DNA of 6,675 bases from JAFGLP01 sp050014895 (GTDB lineage: Bacteria > Chloroflexota > Dehalococcoidia > GIF9 > UBA5629). The position numbers and the translations under genes were made by a program. Below are positions 1-5,795 of this stretch, one piece after another. Where the stretch lies: the NCBI GenBank assembly GCA_050014895.1, contig JBEKCL010000218.1, forward strand, positions 1-6,675, read 5' to 3'. The notes below the pieces were generated by a model. It was not told the DNA's origin, searched no databases, and saw only the letters and a list, made by a program, of their open reading frames with translations. Numbering within the stretch: the stretch's first letter is position 1; each line of letters starts with the position of its first letter.

Positions 1-522
1 ATCGTGCTAGGGACCAACACTTCTACAATTCCGGTTTCACTTTTGTCCGCCGCGACCCAACATGCTCAAAGAGTTGTAGGAATTCATTTCTTCAATCCTG
101 TTCCCTTAATGGGACTCATGGAGATAATAAAAGGAGACAAAACTTCTGATGAGGTATTCGACCGAGCTTGTAAATTCGCCATTTCACTCGGCAAACGCCC
201 GGTCAGGGTAAACAAAGACATACCCGGTTTTGTTTTCAATCGTATATGGGGCTCGGCAATTAGAGAAGCAGTGGATCTGGTGGCCCAGGGGATCGCAACC
301 CCGGAAGACATTGATTTCGGTATGAGAGAAGGTTACGGGTGGAAACGAGGGCCTTTTGAAATGGCGGATGAAGCGGGAATAGATACATACGCCAATGGAG
401 CCCGTTCCTATAGGCTTCTTGGTGAAGAAGGATTAGCTCCCCGCAGTAGTCTTCTCGATGACATGGTTAAGCAGGGCAAGCTCGGCAGAAAAGTTGGAAA
501 AGGGTTCTACAAATATTCTTGA
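1..522 (+). CDS. 3-hydroxyacyl-CoA dehydrogenase, C-terminal part (5' end outside window)
   Basis: NAD-dependent oxidation of 3-hydroxyacyl-CoA to 3-oxoacyl-CoA, a cytosolic beta-oxidation-type step. The frame is open from base 1, so the N-terminal half of the Rossmann domain (roughly 110-120 residues by family length) lies upstream. Counting from the first codon, the family's active-site residues are all visible: Ser8 in TNTST, His29 in GIHFFNP, Glu41 in MEIIKG (12 residues after the His, as in the human enzyme) and Asn80 in PGFVFNR. The C-terminal helical domain follows, with GPFEMAD near residue 118 and the closing GRKVGKGFYKYS. The protein ends after one C-terminal domain, so it is a stand-alone 3-hydroxybutyryl-CoA-dehydrogenase-like enzyme rather than a FadB/FadJ fusion. 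Stop is TGA 520-522. It is the first gene seen of the + strand block. Family assignment is very secure; chain-length preference cannot be read. Confidence 0.93.
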   Translation: MVLGTNTSTIPVSLLSAATQHAQRVVGIHFFNPVPLMGLMEIIKGDKTSDEVFDRACKFAISLGKRPVRVNKDIPGFVFNRIWGSAIREAVDLVAQGIATPEDIDFGMREGYGWKRGPFEMADEAGIDTYANGARSYRLLGEEGLAPRSSLLDDMVKQGKLGRKVGKGFYKYS

Positions 523-572
523 AATGGCTTGTGCGACACAAAAGGCAAAAGAAAGGTGATGACCAGAAAAAA

Positions 573-887
573 ATGACTAATAGCGGATCAGTGATAGTAG
601 TGCTCGCACCTTTGAGAGCTAGCCCAGGAAAGGGAGATGAGTTGGTTAAACTCTACAAAGAGCTCTTGCCGCTTGTTCGACGCGAGAAAGGCACATTAGC
701 TTATTCTTTATACCGGCAGCAAAACGATTGCGACCGGTTCGTATTATTTGAGAAGTATGTCGATAAGCAATCCTCCGAATGCCATTGCTCTACCGATTAC
801 TTGAGAGAATTCGCTGACAAGTCAGGGCCAATATTGATTTCGCCTGTAGATTTCTCTAAACAGAGGTTCTATTGCCAGGTGCATTGA
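573..887 (+). CDS. ABM-domain (YgiN-like) putative monooxygenase, full-length copy
   Basis: A 104-aa protein with the layout of the antibiotic biosynthesis monooxygenase (ABM) family, small dimeric ferredoxin-like-fold proteins that include quinol monooxygenase YgiN. Visible family features are the first strand VIVVLAPL, the PGKGDEL turn (residues 18-24), a helix, then EKGTLAYSLYR (38-48), the central strand RFVLFEKY (55-62), a histidine (His71) in the following helix, and a final PVDFSKQRFY strand. I chose ATG 573. An upstream TTG (519) would overlap the dehydrogenase stop but adds an 18-residue charged tail with no family counterpart. The only Shine-Dalgarno-like sequence, AAAGGTGA (552-559), sits 13 nt away, which is long. 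It lies 50 bp after the dehydrogenase. Many ABM proteins have no known substrate, and some are heme- or quinone-related, so the function here is not assigned. Confidence 0.72.
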   Translation: MTNSGSVIVVLAPLRASPGKGDELVKLYKELLPLVRREKGTLAYSLYRQQNDCDRFVLFEKYVDKQSSECHCSTDYLREFADKSGPILISPVDFSKQRFYCQVH

Positions 888-918
888 GTCTTATCAGTCA
901 GCTTTTGGCTATAAAATA

Positions 919-939
919 AAAAATTAACAAATAATTTTT
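919..939. repeat. AT-only inverted repeat before the second ABM gene
   Basis: AAAAATTA (919-926), a 5-nt loop (927-931) and TAATTTTT (932-939) form a perfect 8-bp inverted repeat, ending 4 bases before a strong ribosome binding site. The 70-bp gap it lies in (888-957) is markedly AT-rich, and a TATAAA-like hexamer (910-915) lies just upstream. It could be an operator, a weak leader hairpin or simply AT-rich sequence. An 8-bp palindrome is expected about once by chance in a window this size, so functional support is weak. Confidence 0.3.
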
Positions 940-943
940 GCAC

Positions 944-951
944 AAAGGAGG
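944..951 (+). promoter_or_regulatory. Strong Shine-Dalgarno of the short ABM gene
   Basis: AAAGGAGG lies 6 nt before ATG 958. It is the best ribosome binding site in the window and fixes the start of the 70-aa gene. Such a strong site argues that the shortened ORF is meant to be translated and is not just debris. Confidence 0.8.
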
Positions 952-957
952 ATTTAA

Positions 958-1170
958 ATGAAGGGAATAGTAATAATGGCTCCGTTGCGGACCATTCCCG
1001 GAAAAGGTGCTGAGTTGGAGAAGCTCTTCCTACAGATGGTGCCCGTGGTCAAGAAGGAAAAAGGCACGCTCGAGTATGTCCTTTACAGGGAATTTGGAAA
1101 AAAATCAGCCCCATTACTTGTTGGTCCGGTCGACCTAAGTAAAATCAGATTTTTCTTGCCCTTAGAATGA
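958..1170 (+). CDS. Short ABM-like paralog with in-frame internal deletion
   Basis: A 70-aa protein clearly related to the preceding gene. Residues 3-44 align without gaps to residues 7-48 of the neighbour (25 of 42 identical by my count, including the APLR, PGKG and EKGTL blocks). Residues 46-70 align to its residues 80-104 (12 of 25 identical, including PVD, SK and RF). Between them exactly 30 residues (90 nt) are missing, in frame. The lost part carries the central strand and the His-containing helix of the ABM fold. The start ATG 958 has an excellent ribosome binding site, and the stop is TGA 1168-1170. It may be a non-catalytic partner of the full-length copy, a decaying duplicate kept in frame, or a sequencing/assembly deletion. 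Paralogy is secure; function is unknown. Confidence 0.75.
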   Translation: MKGIVIMAPLRTIPGKGAELEKLFLQMVPVVKKEKGTLEYVLYREFGKKSAPLLVGPVDLSKIRFFLPLE

Positions 1171-1216
1171 TGTTCTTGAGTGGCGAGAATAAGTTGTTTC
1201 AGAATAGGGGGCAATA

Positions 1217-2494
1217 GTGAATAAGGATACATCATCTAATAAAGCTGAAATTAAAAAAGCGTTTCAGTATCCTGTGCTTAAGGCAATTGCTCGACGCAGG
1301 GGACGCAGGTTTCCTCAGGGATGTACATCTCCAGAAGGGGTGATGCATCACGAATCAAGATCAAGTCCTACCTCGCTAAACGAAAATGAATTGGCAATTC
1401 TATGTTGGGCAGGTTCCGGTGTTACGGGGATGATCACCGGAGATCTACCTACGAAACATTCCGGAAACATATTCGGTAGTTGGGTGGGGAAAGCCACGCC
1501 GTGCCCCTGTAATGTCCACAATACTAAGCTATTTTTCACTAATGATAGCGGAACTTTTCTTTATGACCCCGGGCAAGCAAGCAAACACGTTGAGATCGAA
1601 AACATAGACGATTGGTACAGGATACTCACACAGTACAGGGGAAGCTGCACAAGAATATTAAACGAACGCGTGGAGTTTATCCCAAAATTGCTGGGCGGCA
1701 CTATGAGTTGGAATATCAATAAACCCGGGACCACGGTCTTCATACCAGTTGTTGACCAGTCGGAAGAGTATATCAATTTCATGTTGTCGGTTTATGACAG
1801 GGAAGGCTACGGGTATAGGATGGTCGACGACATAAAAAATCAATCAGCCGGGCTACAGAAATTCATCGATAGCGGGCAATTGAAAGGGCCGGAAATACCA
1901 CTTTCATCTACGGAGGTAAATCTGCTGTATGGCAACATAGCGCCAGCCTATTTAATGTTAGAGAACGTCCATCTTGTTGCTGAGGCTATGGGATTAGGTG
2001 CGATCATGTTTAGCGGCTATACCGGTCAGATTGTTCTAGGGGTGACTCCTTTTAGCAAGGGCCTGGGCTTCCGTGCCACCATTACCAAAGATGGCAAGTC
2101 GAATCCGGTCGGCCTTGACGGCTTATTTGAAGCATATTGTCCACCTTACTATAAGAACATGGACGAGGCTGTCGAAGCTTTCTATGAAAAAAAGTACGGG
2201 TCCAATGGTATCTATTCTGCAGAATACCGTGGAATGACCCCCTTCAAAAACTGGGAAAAAATCCAACCGGACTTTAATAGGCCTTCGGAATTGGCCTTGC
2301 AGCAAGTCAAGTCATATTTCAACTATTTATATGACCAGTATGGGAGGGTTCCCGCGACCTTCGATACTAAACTGCTGCCAGTATGGTTACAGGTCCATCA
2401 CCATGATGTTGAGTTCTATGACAAATATTTTCCAAAAGAGATGATTACACAAGAACATCGACATCACATGAAGCTGTGGCATGACGAAAGATAA
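1217..2494 (+). CDS. Nitroreductase-fold-like protein, 425 aa, function unknown
   Basis: Most likely a member of the nitroreductase/SagB-like FMN-dependent oxidoreductase superfamily, longer than ordinary nitroreductases (about 200 aa). Supporting signs are an N-terminal RRRGRRF (26-32) like the RRSxRxF phosphate-binding motif, NENELAILCWAGSGVTG (55-71) like the 'selaqLLwaa.Gv' segment, KLFFTNDSGTFLYDP (104-118) like the 'GlY.yd' strand, and LMLENVHLVAEAMGLGA (246-262), which matches the family's late helix. A Cys-Pro-Cys (96-98, in TPCPCN) and a His-rich C-terminus (HHH 394-396, HRHH 414-417) are distinctive. No signal peptide or membrane span is seen. The GTG start (1217) has AGGGGG (1206-1211) 5 nt upstream. 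It follows the short ABM gene by 46 bp. Residues 270-425 match nothing I can name. Reaction and substrate are not assignable; a flavin oxidoreductase role in the same catabolic route is inference. Confidence 0.6.
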   Translation: MNKDTSSNKAEIKKAFQYPVLKAIARRRGRRFPQGCTSPEGVMHHESRSSPTSLNENELAILCWAGSGVTGMITGDLPTKHSGNIFGSWVGKATPCPCNVHNTKLFFTNDSGTFLYDPGQASKHVEIENIDDWYRILTQYRGSCTRILNERVEFIPKLLGGTMSWNINKPGTTVFIPVVDQSEEYINFMLSVYDREGYGYRMVDDIKNQSAGLQKFIDSGQLKGPEIPLSSTEVNLLYGNIAPAYLMLENVHLVAEAMGLGAIMFSGYTGQIVLGVTPFSKGLGFRATITKDGKSNPVGLDGLFEAYCPPYYKNMDEAVEAFYEKKYGSNGIYSAEYRGMTPFKNWEKIQPDFNRPSELALQQVKSYFNYLYDQYGRVPATFDTKLLPVWLQVHHHDVEFYDKYFPKEMITQEHRHHMKLWHDER

Positions 2495-2529
2495 AGGATC
2501 AACTAAGGTCGAAGTCCATTGAGCTAAAT

Positions 2530-2534
2530 GGAGG
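2530..2534 (+). promoter_or_regulatory. Shine-Dalgarno selecting ATG 2540
   Basis: GGAGG lies 5 nt before ATG 2540. It overlaps the alternative upstream ATG (2528), which has no ribosome binding site of its own. The downstream ATG is therefore the likelier start of the following gene, shortening it by four residues. Confidence 0.7.
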
Positions 2535-2539
2535 TTGAG

Positions 2540-3013
2540 ATGAATATAACGCCCGAATTCCAGGGTATGCTGGAAAATGATGCAATAATGATCGGCACGC
2601 TTTGTAAGGCCGTGAATGATCGCTACGGTGAAGAAGGGATAGCCATTCTGCGTGAAGCCATGCAAAAAAAGTACGGCCGTATTGTACCTGCGGCTATCAA
2701 ATTAGCCGGGGCAAAAACGGGAGATGGCGGAATTGGGGACTGGGTGAAAGTGGAGTCATATTTTGGCAAAGGGATGGGTATGGAGGGAGAATTTGAAGCG
2801 ACACCAACGCGCGGACTTATGCGTGTTAAAAAATGCCCATATGCTGCGCAGTACGGCAGAGTATTTCCCGGCACGTGCCCTCAGGTTTTGATAGGTTGCG
2901 AAGAGGCCATCGCTCAAACAGTTAATCCAAGACTACACGCTAAGGGGCAAAAATACATGACAACGGGCGAGGATTGTTGTGAAATCGTTGTCGAATTCGA
3001 AGTTGAGGAATGA
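2540..3013 (+). CDS. ATC-hydrolase-family-like small Cys-rich protein
   Basis: A 157-aa soluble protein resembling the L-2-amino-thiazoline-4-carboxylic acid hydrolase family, whose founding member opens a thiazoline ring in L-cysteine synthesis. Visible signs are a helical N-terminal half with RYGEEGIAILREAM (28-41), then the typical C-terminal string: a CPYA motif (Cys99), a second cysteine (Cys113) before CPQVLIGCEEA (Cys120), NPRL (129-132), and a GEDCCE motif (Cys146, Cys147). Six cysteines in 157 residues is notable for a cytosolic protein. The start at 2540 is set by GGAGG; a longer 161-aa form from ATG 2528 is possible. It lies 45 bp after the nitroreductase-like gene and 63 bp before the transporter ATPase. 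Family members are widespread in catabolic clusters where the thiazoline substrate is implausible, so the actual reaction is open. I recognise the family by pattern only. Confidence 0.6.
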   Translation: MNITPEFQGMLENDAIMIGTLCKAVNDRYGEEGIAILREAMQKKYGRIVPAAIKLAGAKTGDGGIGDWVKVESYFGKGMGMEGEFEATPTRGLMRVKKCPYAAQYGRVFPGTCPQVLIGCEEAIAQTVNPRLHAKGQKYMTTGEDCCEIVVEFEVEE

Positions 3014-3076
3014 TGCATCTTGGGATGCGGCGTCTTCAGTTACAGCACTGGGCAATTGATCAGATGAGTATGTACA

Positions 3077-3886
3077 ATGATTGAAAACAAGGCAATCACC
3101 GGAGTTAAATTGCAGGTTGATGACATCAGCCTGAGTTTTGGCAGTCTGGCAGCCCTGTCAGGAGTGAGTCTTCAACTGAATGAGGTCGAGATTCTAGCAA
3201 TTATTGGACCTAATGGGGCTGGTAAAACAGCTCTATTAAATTGCATAAGCGGTTTCTACCGCCCTCAAAAAGGCAACATCTTCTTCGAAGGCAAAAATTT
3301 AAACCGCGTGCCCTCGTACAAAATAGCCGAAATGGGAATAGCCCGCACTTTCCAGAATATGCAGTTATATACGGGCCTAACTACATTGGACAATCTAATG
3401 GCGGCGCGCCATATTCACCTGAAGCCAAATTTCCTCGCCGGCGCGATATATTTTGGACCCGAACATAAGAAAGAGATCCAGCACAGGCGTGTAGTGGAGG
3501 GCATTATCGACTTGCTTGACATGCAGGATATCCGGAAAAAAGTGGTTGGGGCTCTCCCGTACGGACAACGAAAAAAAGTGGATTTGGGGCGTGCACTAGC
3601 TCTGGAACCCAAGCTCCTGTTATTGGATGAACCCATGGCTGGCATGAATGCCGAAGAGAAAGAGGACATGGCCAGATTTATACTGGATATCTACGACCTA
3701 CGTAAAATTCCAATAATTCTAATTGAGCATGATATGGGCGTGGTGATGGATATAGCTGACAGGATCGTTACATTAGATTTTGGCAGAAAGATCGCCGAAG
3801 GCACGCCCGAAGTTATCAAGTCTAATCCAAATGTAATAAAGGCATATTTGGGCGAAGAAATCGATTCGTCGGAGCCGGCAAAATGA
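3077..3886 (+). CDS. livG: LIV-type ABC transporter ATP-binding protein (LivG-like)
   Basis: One of the two cytoplasmic ATPases that power a branched-chain-amino-acid (HAAT) family importer. Its motifs are complete: Walker A GPNGAGKT (44-51), Q-loop Gln93 in RTFQNMQLY, the LivG/LivF-style signature LPYGQ (160-164), Walker B LLLLDEP (180-186), D-loop MAGMN (187-191) and the switch His218 in IEHDM. The RTFQN motif and the long insert near 112-140 are typical of LivG rather than LivF. The length of 269 aa is normal. The start is uncertain: ATG 3077 has no clear ribosome binding site, whereas TTG 3110 has GGAG (3101-3104) 5 nt upstream and would give a 258-aa protein. The TGA overlaps the next ATG (ATGA, 3883-3886), indicating translational coupling. 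The ligand is probably an organic acid, judging by the neighbouring acyl-CoA ligase. That is inference. Confidence 0.92.
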   Translation: MIENKAITGVKLQVDDISLSFGSLAALSGVSLQLNEVEILAIIGPNGAGKTALLNCISGFYRPQKGNIFFEGKNLNRVPSYKIAEMGIARTFQNMQLYTGLTTLDNLMAARHIHLKPNFLAGAIYFGPEHKKEIQHRRVVEGIIDLLDMQDIRKKVVGALPYGQRKKVDLGRALALEPKLLLLDEPMAGMNAEEKEDMARFILDIYDLRKIPIILIEHDMGVVMDIADRIVTLDFGRKIAEGTPEVIKSNPNVIKAYLGEEIDSSEPAK

Positions 3887-5787
3887 ACAGCCAAATGTTA
3901 GATACGTTGCCCAAATACTTGAAACATAACTATGAATTTTATGGCGAAAGCAAAACGGCCATGCGTGTAAAAGAGATGGGCTATTGGAAGCCCTATACGT
4001 GGAAGGACTATTATGACCAAGTTAAATGGCTGTCGCTTGGCCTGATCAGTTTAGGTCTCAAGCAGGGAGACAAAATTTGCATTATTGGGGAAAGCAAGCC
4101 CCAGTGGATCTGGGCTGAAGTGTCAGCGCAGGCAGCAGGTTGCACGCCGGCGGGCATATTTACTGATTGCATGCCTAATGAAGTTAAGTACTTCATCACT
4201 CATTCTGACGCTAGTTTCGTGGTAGCTGAAGACCAGGAGCAGGTCGATAAGATACTACAGATAAAGGCAGATTTGCCCCAGTTGAAAAAAGTTATCTACT
4301 GGGACGAAAAGGGCTTGTGGGGCTATGATGATCCAGTCCTGATGAGTTTCACTGATCTCGTTGAAGAGGGGAAAAAATACGAAGCCGGACATGCCGGACT
4401 ATTTGAGGAAAACATCAATAGGGGCAATGGTGAAGATATATGTGTCTTCTGCTACACATCGGGCACAACCGGTTTGCCAAGAGCAGCGATGATAAGTCAT
4501 AGGGCATTGATAAACGTAGCTTCAACCCAGGCCAAATACGATAACTTATCAAGCAATGATAACTATGTGGCTTTTTTCTCACCTGCCTGGGTTGCAGACC
4601 AGATTAGCGCTGTAGCAGCCAGCCTAGTTGCAGGATTCACTGTGAACTTTGTGGAGAAGCCGGAGACGATCATGGAGAACATCCGGGAAATAGGCCCGGA
4701 GGTTCTGGGTTGGGGGCCAAGGAACTGGGAGAGCGTAATGCGCACTGTACAGGCCAAAATCAGCAATACTAGCGCCTTAAAAAGATTCATGTACAGCTGC
4801 TTTATACCTATTGCGATGAAAAAAAGCTATTTCATCGCAAAAAATAAGAATCCTGATATTCTTTGGCGTCTACTGTATTTCATCGGGTATTGGCTGGTCT
4901 ATAGGAACCTGCTGGATAAATTCGGTTTGACACAGGTCAGGGTGGCCAGGACCGGCGGCTCATCGATAAGCCCCGACATGATCCTATATTTCCAATCGAT
5001 GGGTGTGAACATTGAGGTAGGCTACGGTCTTTCAGAGGCCCCCATGGTAGCTACACATTTTGCTGGTAACCTTAAACCTGAAACCACTGGCCCGCCGGCT
5101 GTCGGTATGGATATAAGATTGTCTGGCGAAGGACAGGTGCTGGTACGCGGTCAGAATATGTTCTCGGGGTATTACAAGGATCCGGAATCAACCAATAAAA
5201 AGATTATAGATGGATGGTACTATACAGGAGACTTTGGAAATATCGACGAAAGTGGTCATCTGATTGTGATGGACAGAATGGATGACCTGCGGCAACTGGC
5301 AGGAGGACACAAATTCTCGCCGCAATATATCGAGATAAGGCTGAGGTTCAGCCAGTATATTAAGGAGGCAATAATCATAGGCGACGAGAAATATGATTAT
5401 GTGTCAGCCATAATCAATATTGACCTGGACAACGTAGGTCATTGGGCTGAAGCAAAGCGAATACCCTATACCACGTTTGTAGATCTAACTCAAAAACCCG
5501 AGGTAATTAATTTAGTCCGCAAGGAAATTGAGAAGGTCAACAGATTATTATCAACCGACACGCGTATAAAGAAATTTGCAAATCTGCACCGAGAATTTGA
5601 TGCAGATGAGGCGGAGTTAACCAGAACCCGCAAGCTGCGGCGAACCTACGTCGAAGAGAAGTATAAGGAACTGCTAGATGCTCTGTATAGCGGCGCCGAA
5701 GAACTGACCGTGGAGGCTTCTGTCACTTACCGTGACGGGAGAAAAGGAACTACGAGAACCGCTATAAAAATAAATAAATTGGATTAG
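3883..5787 (+). CDS. AMP-forming acyl-CoA ligase, long-chain (FadD15/ACSL-like) type
   Basis: ATP-dependent activation of a carboxylic acid to its CoA thioester through an acyl-adenylate. ANL-superfamily motifs are in order: phosphate loop YTSGTTGLPR (191-200, with Arg where Lys is usual), YGLSE (381-385), YYTGD (446-450), a hinge-region segment with RMDDLRQLAGG (465-475), and the C-terminal LTRTRKLRR (579-587), whose Lys584 matches the catalytic lysine of the LTPTLKLKR motif. The hydrophobic stretch around 326-346, followed by VRVARTGGS, is typical of long-chain type ligases and may touch the membrane. The length of 634 aa fits. A C-terminal tail with VTYRDGR (614-620) is like that of ligases found inside LIV transporter operons. 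The start overlaps the livG stop, with GGAG (3871-3874) 8 nt upstream. Placement between ATPase and permease genes suggests uptake coupled to activation. The substrate may be fatty, aromatic or steroid-like acid; the sequence does not decide. Confidence 0.92.
   Translation: MNSQMLDTLPKYLKHNYEFYGESKTAMRVKEMGYWKPYTWKDYYDQVKWLSLGLISLGLKQGDKICIIGESKPQWIWAEVSAQAAGCTPAGIFTDCMPNEVKYFITHSDASFVVAEDQEQVDKILQIKADLPQLKKVIYWDEKGLWGYDDPVLMSFTDLVEEGKKYEAGHAGLFEENINRGNGEDICVFCYTSGTTGLPRAAMISHRALINVASTQAKYDNLSSNDNYVAFFSPAWVADQISAVAASLVAGFTVNFVEKPETIMENIREIGPEVLGWGPRNWESVMRTVQAKISNTSALKRFMYSCFIPIAMKKSYFIAKNKNPDILWRLLYFIGYWLVYRNLLDKFGLTQVRVARTGGSSISPDMILYFQSMGVNIEVGYGLSEAPMVATHFAGNLKPETTGPPAVGMDIRLSGEGQVLVRGQNMFSGYYKDPESTNKKIIDGWYYTGDFGNIDESGHLIVMDRMDDLRQLAGGHKFSPQYIEIRLRFSQYIKEAIIIGDEKYDYVSAIINIDLDNVGHWAEAKRIPYTTFVDLTQKPEVINLVRKEIEKVNRLLSTDTRIKKFANLHREFDADEAELTRTRKLRRTYVEEKYKELLDALYSGAEELTVEASVTYRDGRKGTTRTAIKINKLD
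4811..4840. repeat. Perfect 11-bp inverted repeat inside the ligase gene
   Basis: TTGCGATGAAA (4811-4821) and its exact reverse complement TTTCATCGCAA (4830-4840) are separated by 8 nt. In RNA this would form a hairpin within the coding region for ligase residues about 310-320. It is followed by an A-run rather than a T-run on the + strand, and on the minus strand no T-run follows the hairpin, so it is not a conventional terminator in either direction. A random match this long with so short a loop is expected in about one in eighty windows of this size, so it may be meaningful or simple codon coincidence. Confidence 0.7.
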
Positions 5788-5791
5788 GTGA
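5786..5791 (+). promoter_or_regulatory. Shine-Dalgarno of the permease gene, overlapping the ligase stop
   Basis: AGGTGA lies 4 nt before ATG 5796 and shares its first two bases with the TAG stop of the ligase (5785-5787). Ribosomes finishing the ligase therefore terminate on the permease initiation site, consistent with coupled translation. Confidence 0.65.
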
Positions 5792-5795
5792 ACGC

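Noticed and set aside
519..572. TTG 519 as the start of the first ABM gene, overlapping the dehydrogenase stop
   Set aside because: The added 18 residues are a Lys/Arg-rich tail with no counterpart in the paralog, and no well-spaced ribosome binding site precedes it.
1176..1205. TTGAGT (1176-1181) and CAGAAT (1200-1205) as a promoter for the nitroreductase-like gene
   Set aside because: Each matches consensus at only 4 of 6 bases, and transcription would start almost on the ribosome binding site and start codon.
2387..2665. 92-codon minus-strand frame across the end of the nitroreductase-like gene and the start of the ATC-hydrolase-like gene
   Set aside because: No motif is recognisable, and it spans the boundary of two convincingly coding + strand genes.
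3015..3028. Small hairpin GCATC-TTGG-GATGC after the ATC-hydrolase-like stop as a terminator
   Set aside because: Only five base pairs with no following T-run, and the downstream genes appear to be in the same operon.
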